Below are positions 51,727 through 60,646 of a stretch of 64,000 nt of DNA, in pieces. Numbering within the stretch: position 1 is the first letter of the stretch; every line of letters begins with the position of its first letter. Origin of the DNA: Pseudomonas lactis (GTDB taxonomy: Bacteria; Pseudomonadota; Gammaproteobacteria; Pseudomonadales; Pseudomonadaceae); NCBI RefSeq assembly GCF_001439845.1, contig NZ_JYLO01000008.1, positions 124,001 to 188,000 of the forward strand, read 5' to 3'. The translations under genes and the position numbers were made by a program. The notes under the pieces were generated by a model. That model was not told the DNA's origin. It saw only the letters and a list, made by a program, of their open reading frames with translations, and searched no databases.

Positions 51727-53535
51727 TCAGCCTTCGATCTCAATCAGGATTTCGCCAGGGTTCACCCGGTCGCCCTTGGCCACATGTACAGCGCTCACCT
51801 TGCCGGCAATTGCTGCCTGCACTTCGGTTTCCATCTTCATGGCTTCGGTAATCAGCACGGCCTGGCCAGCCTTGACCACGTCGCCGACCTTGACCAGCAC
51901 ATCGACGATATTGCCCGGCATCGCCGTGCTGACATGGCCCGGTTCGGTCGCGTGCTTGCGCTTGCTGCCGCCGCTGCTGACAAACTCGTTGAGCGGTTCG
52001 AACACCACTTCTTCCGGCATGCCGTCGATGGACAGGTAGAAGTGGCGCTTGCCTTCGGCCTTCACGCCGACACCGGTGATATCCACGCGGTAGCTTTCGC
52101 CGTGCACGTCGATAACGAATTCGGTCGGTACGCCTTCGCCGCCAGCACGGGCCACGCCGCCCGCTTCCGGGATCGGCAACAGCACTTCAGGAGCCAGGGT
52201 GCCGGCGTCGCGTTCTTCGAGGAACTTGCGCCCGATGTCCGGGAACATAGCGTAGGTCAGCACGTCTTCTTCGGACTTGGCCAGTGCGCCGATTTCGCCG
52301 CGCAGCTTGGTCATTTCCGGCTTGAGCAAATCCGCCGGGCGCACGTCGATCACGTCTTCGCTGCCGATGGCCTGGCGGCGCAGTTTTTCGTTCACCGTGC
52401 CCGGCGCCTTGCCGTAACCGCCTTGCAGATAGAGCTTCACTTCGTTGGTGATGGTCTTGTAGCGCTCACCGGCCAGCACGTTGAAGAACGCCTGGGTGCC
52501 GACGATCTGCGAGGTCGGCGTTACCAGCGGCGGGAAGCCGAGGTCTTCACGCACCCGCGGGATCTCGGCCAGCACTTCGCTCATGCGGTTCAGAGCGCCC
52601 TGCTCCTTGAGCTGGTTGGCCAGGTTGGAGATCATCCCGCCCGGCACCTGGTTGACCTGCACACGGGTGTCGACGGCGGTGAATTCGCTCTCGAACTGGT
52701 GGTACTTCTTGCGCACGGCGTAGAAGTACAGGCCGATCTCTTGCAGCAGTTCCAGGTCGAGGCCGGTATCGAACTCGCTGCCTTTAAGGGCAGCGACCAT
52801 CGACTCGGTGCCCGGATGGCTGGTGCCCCAGGCAAAGCTGGAGATGGCCGTGTCGATATGGTCGGCACCGTTTTCGATGGCCTTGAGTTGGCACATCGCG
52901 GCCAGGCCGGCGGTGTCGTGGGAGTGGATAAAGATCGGCAGGTTCTGCTCGGCTTTGAGTGCCTTGACCAGCTCGCCAGTGGCGTAGGGCGTGAGCAGGC
53001 CAGCCATGTCCTTGATCGCGATGGAGTCGCAGCCCATGGCTTCCAATTGCTTGGCCTGGGCCACGAACGCCTCAACGGTATGCACCGGGCTGGTGGTGTA
53101 GGCGATAGTGCCTTGTGCATGTTTGCCAGCGGCCTTGACCGCTTCAATGGCCACGCGCAAGTTACGCACGTCGTTCATTGCATCGAAAATGCGGAACACG
53201 TCGATACCGTTGACCGCCGCCTTGGCCACGAAGGCTTTGACCACGTCGTCGCTGTAATGGCGGTAGCCCAGCAGGTTCTGGCCGCGCAGCAGCATTTGCA
53301 GGCGTGTGTTAGGCAGCGCGGCGCGCAGTTGGCGCAGGCGCTCCCACGGGTCTTCCTTGAGGAAGCGCACACAGGCGTCGAAGGTCGCGCCGCCCCAGAC
53401 TTCCAGGGACCAGTAGCCGACTTTGTCGAGCTTCTCGCAGATCGGCAGCATGTCGTCGGTGCGCATGCGGGTAGCCAGCAACGATTGGTGGGCGTCGCGC
53501 AGGATGGTGTCGGTTACGAAGATCTTCTTGCTCAT
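51727..53535 (-). CDS. oadA: Pyruvate carboxylase subunit B / oxaloacetate decarboxylase alpha subunit
   Basis: A 602-aa protein with an N-terminal carboxyltransferase domain (TDTILRDAHQSLLATRMRT; metal site HSHDTAGLAAM near 205), a conserved carboxylase domain, and a C-terminal biotinyl domain with EAMKME near 563. With PycA, encoded 11 bp upstream, it forms the two-subunit pyruvate carboxylase of pseudomonads that makes oxaloacetate for anaplerosis. No sodium-pump subunits are adjacent, so the decarboxylase name is historical. GAGGAAT supports the start at 53535. Confidence 0.95.
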   Translation of the reverse strand: MSKKIFVTDTILRDAHQSLLATRMRTDDMLPICEKLDKVGYWSLEVWGGATFDACVRFLKEDPWERLRQLRAALPNTRLQMLLRGQNLLGYRHYSDDVVKAFVAKAAVNGIDVFRIFDAMNDVRNLRVAIEAVKAAGKHAQGTIAYTTSPVHTVEAFVAQAKQLEAMGCDSIAIKDMAGLLTPYATGELVKALKAEQNLPIFIHSHDTAGLAAMCQLKAIENGADHIDTAISSFAWGTSHPGTESMVAALKGSEFDTGLDLELLQEIGLYFYAVRKKYHQFESEFTAVDTRVQVNQVPGGMISNLANQLKEQGALNRMSEVLAEIPRVREDLGFPPLVTPTSQIVGTQAFFNVLAGERYKTITNEVKLYLQGGYGKAPGTVNEKLRRQAIGSEDVIDVRPADLLKPEMTKLRGEIGALAKSEEDVLTYAMFPDIGRKFLEERDAGTLAPEVLLPIPEAGGVARAGGEGVPTEFVIDVHGESYRVDITGVGVKAEGKRHFYLSIDGMPEEVVFEPLNEFVSSGGSKRKHATEPGHVSTAMPGNIVDVLVKVGDVVKAGQAVLITEAMKMETEVQAAIAGKVSAVHVAKGDRVNPGEILIEIEG

Positions 53536-53546
53536 TGTTATATTCC

Positions 53547-54962
53547 TCACAGGCCTGCGTGGGCGGCGATGGCGGCGGCGATGGCCAGGGCCAGCTCTTC
53601 GGGTTTGCGCTTGATCGAGTAGTTGGTCAGCTCAGGGTGGCTTTCCACAAAGCTTGTATTGAACTGGCCGCTACGGAATTCCGGGTTGCGCAGGATTTCC
53701 TGGTAGTAGGCGGCGGTGGTCTTCACGCCTTGCAGGCGCATGTCGTCCAGGGCACGCAGGCCGCGGTCCATGGCTTCTTCCCAGGTCAACGCCCACACCA
53801 CCAGTTTCAGGCACATGGAGTCGTAGAACGGCGGAATGGTGTAACCGGTGTAGATCGCCGTGTCGGTCCGCACGCCGGGACCGCCGGGGGCGTAGTAACG
53901 GGTGATCTTGCCGAAGCTTGGGAGGAAGTTGTTCTTCGGGTCTTCGGCGTTGATACGAAACTGCAACGCGAAACCCCGGTGCTGGATGTCTTCCTGCTTG
54001 ACCGACAACGGCAGGCCGGAGGCGATGCGGATTTGCTCGCGAACGATATCGATGCCGGTGATTTCTTCGGTGATGGTGTGTTCCACCTGCACCCGCGTGT
54101 TCATCTCCATGAAGTACACCTCGCCCTCGGCGAGCAGGAACTCCACGGTGCCGGCGTTCTCGTAACCCACAGCCTTGGCCGCGCGCACCGACAGGTCGCC
54201 GATGTAGGCGCGCTGTTCCGGGGTCAGTTGCGGGCTGGGGGCGATTTCGATCAGCTTCTGGTTGCGACGCTGGATCGAGCAATCACGCTCGAACAGGTGC
54301 ACCACGTTGCCAAAGCTGTCACCGAGGATTTGCGCCTCGATGTGCTTGGGATTGACGATGCATTTTTCCAGGAACACTTCCGCCGAACCGAAGGCCTTGG
54401 TGGCTTCGGAAATCACGCGGGGGAAGGCTTGCTCGAGTTCTTCGCGACTGTTGCAACGGCGAATGCCACGACCACCGCCACCGGAGGTGGCCTTGAGCAT
54501 CACCGGGTAACCGATGCGGTCGCCTTCGGTAAGGGCTTCATGGATGTCGGCGACGTTGCCTTCGGTGCCCGGCGTAACCGGCACACCGGCCTTGATCATG
54601 CTGCGGCGCGCTTCGGTCTTGTCGCCCATGCGGCGAATCACTTCTGCCGAGGGGCCGATAAACTTGATGCCGCGTTCGGCACAGATGTCTGCCAACTCAG
54701 CATTTTCCGACAGGAAGCCGTAGCCGGGGTGCAGCGCATCGCAGCCGGTTTCCACCGCCAGGTTCACCAGCTTGCGCGGGTTCAGGTAGCCGGCCAGGGG
54801 CTCGGCACCGATGCTGTGGGCTTCGTCGGCACGCTTGACGTGCAACGCGTGGCGGTCGGCGTCCGAATAGACCGCGACCGAGCGAATGCCCATCTCGGCG
54901 CAGGCACGCACGATTCGTACGGCAATTTCACCACGGTTGGCGATCAGGATCTTTTTTATCAC
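53547..54962 (-). CDS. pycA: Pyruvate carboxylase subunit A (biotin carboxylase)
   Basis: A 471-aa biotin carboxylase: IKKILIANRGEIAVRIVRAC at the N-terminus, the glycine-rich ATP-grasp loop TSGGGGRGIRRC near 163, and EMNTRVQVEHTITEEITG near 285. The start is a GTG at 54962 with GGGAA upstream; the frame continues open to 55052, but that extension is unlike the family. It is first in the pycA-oadA operon. The LysR gene is divergent from it and is the likely regulator. Confidence 0.95.
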   Translation of the reverse strand: MIKKILIANRGEIAVRIVRACAEMGIRSVAVYSDADRHALHVKRADEAHSIGAEPLAGYLNPRKLVNLAVETGCDALHPGYGFLSENAELADICAERGIKFIGPSAEVIRRMGDKTEARRSMIKAGVPVTPGTEGNVADIHEALTEGDRIGYPVMLKATSGGGGRGIRRCNSREELEQAFPRVISEATKAFGSAEVFLEKCIVNPKHIEAQILGDSFGNVVHLFERDCSIQRRNQKLIEIAPSPQLTPEQRAYIGDLSVRAAKAVGYENAGTVEFLLAEGEVYFMEMNTRVQVEHTITEEITGIDIVREQIRIASGLPLSVKQEDIQHRGFALQFRINAEDPKNNFLPSFGKITRYYAPGGPGVRTDTAIYTGYTIPPFYDSMCLKLVVWALTWEEAMDRGLRALDDMRLQGVKTTAAYYQEILRNPEFRSGQFNTSFVESHPELTNYSIKRKPEELALAIAAAIAAHAGL

Positions 54963-55156
54963 TTGGAAATTCCCTTGAGCCGATTTGCGTGCTTCGACCC
55001 GTTGCAGCCGGGCCGGCGCGTGACCAAATGTTTCATGACAGTCGCGAGACACACACTATGCGCATAGGAGAATTAACAAAAATCAATAATTATTGGGTTG
55101 TGTATAAGTAAAGACTTATAGTTGGCCGGACGACTTGGGAGCTAAGGGCTTATAAA

Positions 55157-56131
55157 ATGCGTAAGTCATTGATGCGTATGACATTGCGTCAATTGCAGAT
55201 CTTCAATGAAGTGTGTGATTTGCGTTCCTACAGCCGTGCCGCCGAGGAAATGTCCCTCACCCAACCGGCGGTCAGCCTGCAAATTCGCCAGTTGGAAGAG
55301 CTGATCGGCCAGCCGCTGTTCGACTATGTTGGCAAAAAGCTCTACATGACCGAGGCTGCCGAAGCCCTGCAACGGGCCAGCCGCGATATTTTCGGGCGCC
55401 TGGAAAACCTCGATATGCAGCTATCGGACATGCAGGGTTCACTGCAAGGCCAACTGAAACTGGCGGTGGAGTCCAGCGCCAAGTATTTCGTGCCGCACCT
55501 GTTCGCCGCCTTCAAGCGTCAGCATCCGGAAGTGCAATTGCAGCTCACGGTAGTCAACCGTGCCCAGGTGATCCGCAGGCTCTCGGACAACCGCGACGAC
55601 CTGGTGATCATGTCCATGGTGCCCCAGGACATGGGCCTGGAGTTCCTGCCGTTTCTCAACAACCCGATTGTGGCCGTGGCATTGCCGGATCATCCGTTGA
55701 GCCTGCAAGGGCCGCTGCGCCTGCAGGACCTGGAGCCTTATACCCTGCTCATCCGTGAACCGGGCTCTGGCACACGGCTGGCCTGCGAAGAGTACTTCAA
55801 GGAAAAACGCGTGCACTTCACCCAGACGGTAGAAGTGGCCTCGGCGGAGGCGCAGCGTGAGTGCGTGGTCGCAGGGTTGGGCGTGGCCCTGCTGACGCGC
55901 CACGCCTTGAACCTGGAGCTGGCCACCGGCGGGCTCAAGGAGCTGCCGGTGGAAGAACTGCCGCTGTACCGCAGTTGGTGCCTGGTGCAGGCCAAGGCTA
56001 AGCGCCTGTCACCGGTGGCCCATGCGTTCCTGGGCTTTATTCGCAGCGAACGGGTGCAGATCAGCGCGTTGGCTGAGCGTTTCGCTGGGCAGCCACGGGT
56101 GCCTGCCAATGCAATTCCGGGTAGTCACTGA
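55157..56131 (+). CDS. LysR-family regulator divergent from pycA
   Basis: A 324-aa LysR-type regulator with an N-terminal HTH (LRQLQIFNEVCDLRSYSRAAEEM, TQPAVSLQIRQLEEL) and a CysB/CbbR-like effector domain (LKLAVESSAKYFVPHLFAAFK). ATGs at 55157, 55172 and 55178 are all possible; AAGGG upstream favours 55157. The 194-bp AT-rich gap to pycA holds both promoters. The same neighbour order occurs, from memory, in P. aeruginosa. Its 3' end overlaps the convergent 65-aa gene by 71 bp. Confidence 0.9.
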   Translation: MRKSLMRMTLRQLQIFNEVCDLRSYSRAAEEMSLTQPAVSLQIRQLEELIGQPLFDYVGKKLYMTEAAEALQRASRDIFGRLENLDMQLSDMQGSLQGQLKLAVESSAKYFVPHLFAAFKRQHPEVQLQLTVVNRAQVIRRLSDNRDDLVIMSMVPQDMGLEFLPFLNNPIVAVALPDHPLSLQGPLRLQDLEPYTLLIREPGSGTRLACEEYFKEKRVHFTQTVEVASAEAQRECVVAGLGVALLTRHALNLELATGGLKELPVEELPLYRSWCLVQAKAKRLSPVAHAFLGFIRSERVQISALAERFAGQPRVPANAIPGSH

Positions 56132-56258
56132 TGCTCTGGAGCAACTGGCGCTCCTCACAACGGTCTTCGATGGCGCGACGGAACGCCATGCGGCGCTGGT
56201 CTTCCTGCTGACGACGGGTCTTGACGGTGCTGTTGCTGTCTTCGTAGGGCCGGGTCAT
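56061..56258 (-). CDS. Small arginine-rich conserved protein (PA3496-family-like)
   Basis: A 65-aa protein, MTRPYEDSNSTVKTRRQQED followed by QRRMAFRRAIEDRCEERQLL, strongly charged, with no signal peptide. GGGAG 6 nt before the ATG at 56258 fixes the start; the longer upstream frame is not needed. It resembles a short Pseudomonas family known to me as PA3496-like putative envelope integrity protein, an assignment made from memory. It lies convergent to, and 71 bp into, the LysR gene. Confidence 0.7.
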   Translation of the reverse strand: MTRPYEDSNSTVKTRRQQEDQRRMAFRRAIEDRCEERQLLQSISDYPELHWQAPVAAQRNAQPTR

Positions 56259-56368
56259 TTGGAGTCTCCCAATGCGAGTACGGGGAGTACAGGATGGGCG
56301 TGGGGGATGACGGTTTGGCGGCGCGGGGGTTACAGGATGATGAATCTTGCGAAACTGGCGCAAATTCC

Positions 56369-56460
56369 CTGTGGGAGCTGGCTTGCCTGCGATGGCGGTG
56401 TATCAGGCAATGAAGAGGGTAACTGGCAGACCGCTATCGCAGGCAAGCCAGCTCCCACAG
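56369..56460. repeat. REPIN (GTGGGAGCTGGCTTGCCTGCGAT family), copy 2
   Basis: Inverted units CTGTGGGAGCTGGCTTGCCT and GCAAGCCAGCTCCCACAG enclose about 45 bp. It belongs to the same family as 44397-44485 and abuts the end of the RpiR gene. Confidence 0.9.
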
Positions 56461-56464
56461 GCCC

Positions 56465-57331
56465 TCAGTCGTCGAGGGCTTTGACGGACTTGGGCGACAA
56501 CCGCAGGCTGCGCAAGCTGCGCTTCACGCTCTTGAGGTGGTTGACCAGGCTCGGGCCACGGGCCATGGCCACGCCCATCGCCAGCACGTCGATCACCACC
56601 AGGTGGGCAATGCGTGAGGTCAGCGGCGTGTAGATTTCGGTGTCTTCATGCACGTCGATCGCCAGGTTCACCGTGGACAGCTCCGCCAATGGCGTCTGGC
56701 TCGGGCACAGGGTAATCAGCGAAGCGCCGCTCTCACGCACCAGGTTGGCGGTGATCAGCAGGTCTTTGGAACGACCCGACTGGGAAATGCAGATGGCCAC
56801 GTCAGTGGGCTTCAAGGTCACCGCCGACATCGCCTGCATGTGCGGGTCGCTATAGGCCGCGGCGGTCAGCAGCAGGCGGAAGAACTTGTGCTGGGCATCG
56901 GCCGCCACCGCGCCGGACGCACCGAAGCCGTAGAACTCGACGCGCTGGGCCTGGGACATTGCGGTCACGGCCTTTTGCAGCTCCACCGGGTCGAGCTTCT
57001 CACGCACTTCCATCAGGGTGTGCAAGGTGGTGTCGAAGATTTTCAGGCTGTAGTCGGCGACGGAGTCGTCTTCATGGATTGCAAACTGGCCGAAGCTCGC
57101 ACCAGCAGCCAGGCTTTGCGCCAGCTTGAGTTTCAGATCCTGAAACCCGGAGCAACCAATGGCGCGGCAAAAGCGCACGATGGTCGGCTCACTGATGCCC
57201 ACGCTGTGGGCCAGGTCGGCCATGGAACTGTGCATCACGGCCGCAGGGTCAAGCAGCACATGATCGGCAACCTTGAGTTCCGATTTGCGTAACAGGTGGC
57301 GCGACTGGGCGATATGTTGCAACAGGTTCAA
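56465..57331 (-). CDS. HexR-like MurR/RpiR-family regulator
   Basis: A 288-aa regulator with an N-terminal RpiR helix-turn-helix (ELKVADHVLLDPAAVMHSSMADLA, GISEPTIVRFCRAIGCSGF) and a C-terminal SIS sugar-phosphate domain (VEFYGFGASGAVAADAQHKFFR, ISQSGRSKDLLITANLVRE). It is very like HexR, which senses KDPG and controls glucose and central carbon genes. However, zwf is not adjacent, so this is probably a paralogue. A HexR-type palindrome lies 46 bp upstream, pointing to autoregulation. Confidence 0.88.
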   Translation of the reverse strand: MNLLQHIAQSRHLLRKSELKVADHVLLDPAAVMHSSMADLAHSVGISEPTIVRFCRAIGCSGFQDLKLKLAQSLAAGASFGQFAIHEDDSVADYSLKIFDTTLHTLMEVREKLDPVELQKAVTAMSQAQRVEFYGFGASGAVAADAQHKFFRLLLTAAAYSDPHMQAMSAVTLKPTDVAICISQSGRSKDLLITANLVRESGASLITLCPSQTPLAELSTVNLAIDVHEDTEIYTPLTSRIAHLVVIDVLAMGVAMARGPSLVNHLKSVKRSLRSLRLSPKSVKALDD

Positions 57332-57376
57332 AGGGCAGGACTCTTGTTATTGGCAGACGCCAGGGATGTAGCAAGC

Positions 57377-57393
57377 TTGTAGTTATACTACAA
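57377..57393. promoter_or_regulatory. HexR-type operator
   Basis: TTGTAGTTATACTACAA is a near-perfect inverted repeat that fits the HexR pattern TGTARTWWWAYTACA. It lies 46 bp upstream of the HexR-like gene's start. Confidence 0.65.
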
Positions 57394-57493
57394 GAATTGT
57401 CGTTTTGCCCGTCCGATGCATCACTAAATCGCCCCGCTCCCCCCTGATTCAGCGGGCAGGCGCTATGTAGCCATAAAGGCGGCCTACGCTGCG

Positions 57494-60367
57494 TTAAGAA
57501 AAATCTGCATTTTTACGTAACAAATCCGCCAGCCCTTCGGCCCGCATGGGCGGGCTGATCAGGTAACCCTGCACCTCGTCACACTGCTCGCCGCGCAGGA
57601 AATCCAGCTGCTGCTGATCCTCCACACCTTCGGCCACTACCTTGAGCGCCAACCCGTGGGCCATGGCGATGATCGCGCGGGTGATCGCCGCATCTTCGCG
57701 TCCCTGGCCAAGCCCGCGGATAAAGGCCTGGTCGATCTTTACGTAGTCCACCGGGATGCGCTTGAGGTAGCTGAGGGATGAGTAACCGGTGCCAAAGTCG
57801 TCGATGGCCAGCTTCACCCCCAGGTCGCGCAATTGCTGGAAGGTGGCGATGATGTGTTCAACGCTGTCGAGCAACTGGCTTTCGGTCAGTTCCAGCTCCA
57901 GGTATTGCGGGTCCAGTGCGGTTTCTTCCAGCACTTGGCGTACCAGGCTGACCAGCTTGCCCTGACGCAGCTGATGCACCGACAAGTTGACCGACACGCG
58001 AATCGGCGCCAGCCCCTGGCGCTGCCATTCGCAGGCCTGCCAGCAGGCCTGGCGCAGCACAAATTCGCCCAACGGCACGATCAAGCCGGTTTCTTCCGCC
58101 AAACCGATAAAGTCACCCGGCGGCACCATGCCCCACTGCGGATGCTCCCAGCGGACCAACGCCTCGGCAGCGTTCAGTTTGCCAGTGGCCAGGCACAGCT
58201 TGGGTTGGTAGAACACCGTGAGCTGACGCTCGTCGATGGCTTTGCGCAGGTGGTTTTCCAGCTGCAAACGCTCCAGGGTGCTGGCTTGCAGGCTGTCGGT
58301 GAAGAACTGGAAATTATTCCCGCCCAAGTGCTTGGCATGCTGCATCGCCATATTCGCTTGGCTGACCAGCGCAGAAATTTCCCGCGCGTTATCCGGCAAT
58401 AGGCTGACGCCCATCGAGGCGCTGACCACCAGTTCATGCCCCTCCACATTCACCGGCACGCGCAATTTCGCCAGCAGCCGGGTCGCCACCCGCGCCAGGC
58501 TCGATAAGTTGCCATAGGCGTCGAACAGCACGGCGAATTCATCCCCGGACAGGCGCGCGATGGTGTCAGCCTCCGGCAGCGCGTTGATCAAGCGCCGTGC
58601 CATTTTTTGCAGCAGTTGGTCAGCCACTTCATGGCCCAGGCTGTCATTGAGCAATTTGAAGCGGTCGAGGTTGATATGCAGCAGCGCCAGGCTGCGCCCG
58701 CCTTGGCGCACGCGCTGGTGAGCTTCGCGCAGCCGTTCGCGAAACAGCGAACGGTTGGCCAGGCCGGTCAACTCGTCGTAGTGAGTGAGGTAGCGCATAC
58801 GCTCTTCAGACTCGCGCCGCGCCGACAGATCGGCGAAGAACCCTACAATATGGCTGACATTTCCCCGTACATCGCGCACCACGTTCAGCTGTAGCCATTG
58901 CGGGTAGAGTTCGCCATTCTTGCGCGTTTCCACCAATTCGCCCTGCCACGTGCCGTGGCTGAGCAATGCCTGGCGGATCAGCGGGAAGTGGCGCCGGGCA
59001 TCGCGACTGCAGGGCAGTTCCACGACGTTGCGGCCAAGCATGTCGTCGATGTCAAAGCCGGTGACGCGGCTGAACGCCTGGTTCACGGCGATCAACGCAT
59101 AGTTCGGGTCGAGGATCACAATGCCTTCGCTGGCCGCCTCGAACACCGTCGAAGCCAGGCGTTGCTGCTCCTCCACCGCCTTGCCGGCACTGATGTCGCG
59201 GCGCGTGCCCAGCATACGGATAACGCGGCCACTGGGCGTGCGCTCCACGGCGCGCCCGCGGTCTTGAATCCACACCCAATGCCCATCGCCATGACGTATC
59301 CGGTATTCCACCTGATAGTCCTCGCTGCGGCCTTTGAGATGCTCCACCAACGCGTGCTTGAGCAAAGGCAGATCGTCGGGGTGCAGGCGCGGTTTGAGGT
59401 GGCTGAGCATCGCCGTGACGTATTCGGGCTCCAGGCCAAACAACTCCTTGAGCTGGGTGTGGTGGACCTCGTCGGTTTGCAGGTTCCAGTCCCACAGGCC
59501 CAGTTCACTGGCTTGCAGGGCCATGGCCAGGCGCGCTTCGCTTTTACTCAAGGCGAGACTGGCAGCATCCAGTTGCTGGCTGCGTTGCGCCACACGGTCT
59601 TGCAGGCCGACCTGGGCTTCACGCAAGTCCTGCTCCACCTCGCGGCGCTGCTCGACTTCGCGCACCAGCTCCTGGTTCAACTGCTCACTGCGTTGCTGCG
59701 CCTGCTGTAGATGCTCGATCAGGGCCTGGTTCTGGAAACGGCGCAACAGCCCGCGCTGGATCAGGCGGTTGACCTGCCACGCGACCAGGCTCAGGGACGC
59801 CAGTAGGATCAGGCCGAGTACGCCCCAGCCTTGTTGCTGCGGGGTGCCATCCCAGAACAGGTAGACGATGGCCGGCACCAGGCACGGCAAGGCAAACGAC
59901 AGGTAGGCCCACAGGCTCACGGCATAGGCCACGCTGGCCGACAAGGTGGCGGCGCCAATCAGGCCAAACACCCAGGCCTGATGCATGAAGCTGTCCGTGG
60001 GCACCAGGGCAATGGCCGCAACGGAGAGGGTCAGGCCACTGACCGCCGAGCCGAGCATGAACATACGCCGCCACACGGGCTGGGCCTGGCGGCTGGGCAT
60101 GGCCGAGTCAAAGGCCGCCACTTGGATCACGCGCATTGCCACCAGGGCGAGCAGCCAGAGCAGCCAGACGCTGTCCAGCAGGTACTGATCGGGGTTCCAC
60201 AGCAGCCAGGCGCAGACCAGGCCATTGACCAGCATCAACAGCGTCGGCAGCAACGAACCCTGATACAGCAGGCGTGTGCGCTCAACCGCGATTTCGGTTG
60301 CATAGTGTTTATGGATGACCTGTGCTGGGGCCGGCGAGAGGCCAAACAGGTCGGTGCTAAGGGTCAT
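57494..60367 (-). CDS. Membrane-bound PAS-GGDEF-EAL cyclic-di-GMP protein
   Basis: A 957-aa protein. Residues about 35-205 hold five to seven hydrophobic segments (LLPTLLMLVNGLVCAWLLW, LLLASLSLVAW), then a coiled coil (about 215-285), two PAS domains (LGLWDWNLQTDEVHHTQ; GIVILDPNYALIAVNQAF), a GGDEF domain (about 525-690) and an EAL domain (about 700-955). The GGDEF signature is SGDEF near 607 and the RxxD inhibitory site is absent. The EAL motifs EALVRWEHP near 734 and DDFGTGYSSLSYLKR are intact, so phosphodiesterase activity is likely. The start at 60367 lacks a strong ribosome site. It is divergent from uvrD. Confidence 0.9.
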   Translation of the reverse strand: MTLSTDLFGLSPAPAQVIHKHYATEIAVERTRLLYQGSLLPTLLMLVNGLVCAWLLWNPDQYLLDSVWLLWLLALVAMRVIQVAAFDSAMPSRQAQPVWRRMFMLGSAVSGLTLSVAAIALVPTDSFMHQAWVFGLIGAATLSASVAYAVSLWAYLSFALPCLVPAIVYLFWDGTPQQQGWGVLGLILLASLSLVAWQVNRLIQRGLLRRFQNQALIEHLQQAQQRSEQLNQELVREVEQRREVEQDLREAQVGLQDRVAQRSQQLDAASLALSKSEARLAMALQASELGLWDWNLQTDEVHHTQLKELFGLEPEYVTAMLSHLKPRLHPDDLPLLKHALVEHLKGRSEDYQVEYRIRHGDGHWVWIQDRGRAVERTPSGRVIRMLGTRRDISAGKAVEEQQRLASTVFEAASEGIVILDPNYALIAVNQAFSRVTGFDIDDMLGRNVVELPCSRDARRHFPLIRQALLSHGTWQGELVETRKNGELYPQWLQLNVVRDVRGNVSHIVGFFADLSARRESEERMRYLTHYDELTGLANRSLFRERLREAHQRVRQGGRSLALLHINLDRFKLLNDSLGHEVADQLLQKMARRLINALPEADTIARLSGDEFAVLFDAYGNLSSLARVATRLLAKLRVPVNVEGHELVVSASMGVSLLPDNAREISALVSQANMAMQHAKHLGGNNFQFFTDSLQASTLERLQLENHLRKAIDERQLTVFYQPKLCLATGKLNAAEALVRWEHPQWGMVPPGDFIGLAEETGLIVPLGEFVLRQACWQACEWQRQGLAPIRVSVNLSVHQLRQGKLVSLVRQVLEETALDPQYLELELTESQLLDSVEHIIATFQQLRDLGVKLAIDDFGTGYSSLSYLKRIPVDYVKIDQAFIRGLGQGREDAAITRAIIAMAHGLALKVVAEGVEDQQQLDFLRGEQCDEVQGYLISPPMRAEGLADLLRKNADFS

Positions 60368-60646
60368 AGGCGGTGTTCTTATAATGGTGAGCCCGAAACG
60401 TCGACGGAGCATACACAAGCAAGCGCCCGGGCCAAACTGCTACAAGTCATAAAAAACCTGTTGCGATTGGCCGCAAACCTTTGGCCCAGACCGCTTGGGC
60501 AAGACACGGCACGGGCTGCGGCCGATGACCAACCGGTCATCACCCCCGCCAGAATGTACGCCCCCGGCGCTAGCGTGCAGGCGTTTTGCATCGACCATCC
60601 GGCATTGGGATTTGCCCAGGCCCCCCAAGGCCCATAGAATGCGTCG
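60368..60646. other. Intergenic region between the GGDEF/EAL gene and uvrD
   Basis: These 279 bp hold the divergent promoters of the two genes. I see no open frame of note and no convincing operator or terminator. Confidence 0.5.

Noticed and set aside
51784..53622. A 612-codon frame antisense to oadA
   Set aside because: The minus-strand product has all the carboxyltransferase and biotinyl motifs; the antisense frame is His/Gln/Val-rich and unlike any protein family.
56465..57331. Assigning the symbol hexR
   Set aside because: The protein and operator fit HexR, but zwf, pgl and eda are not adjacent, and pseudomonads carry more than one RpiR regulator of this kind.
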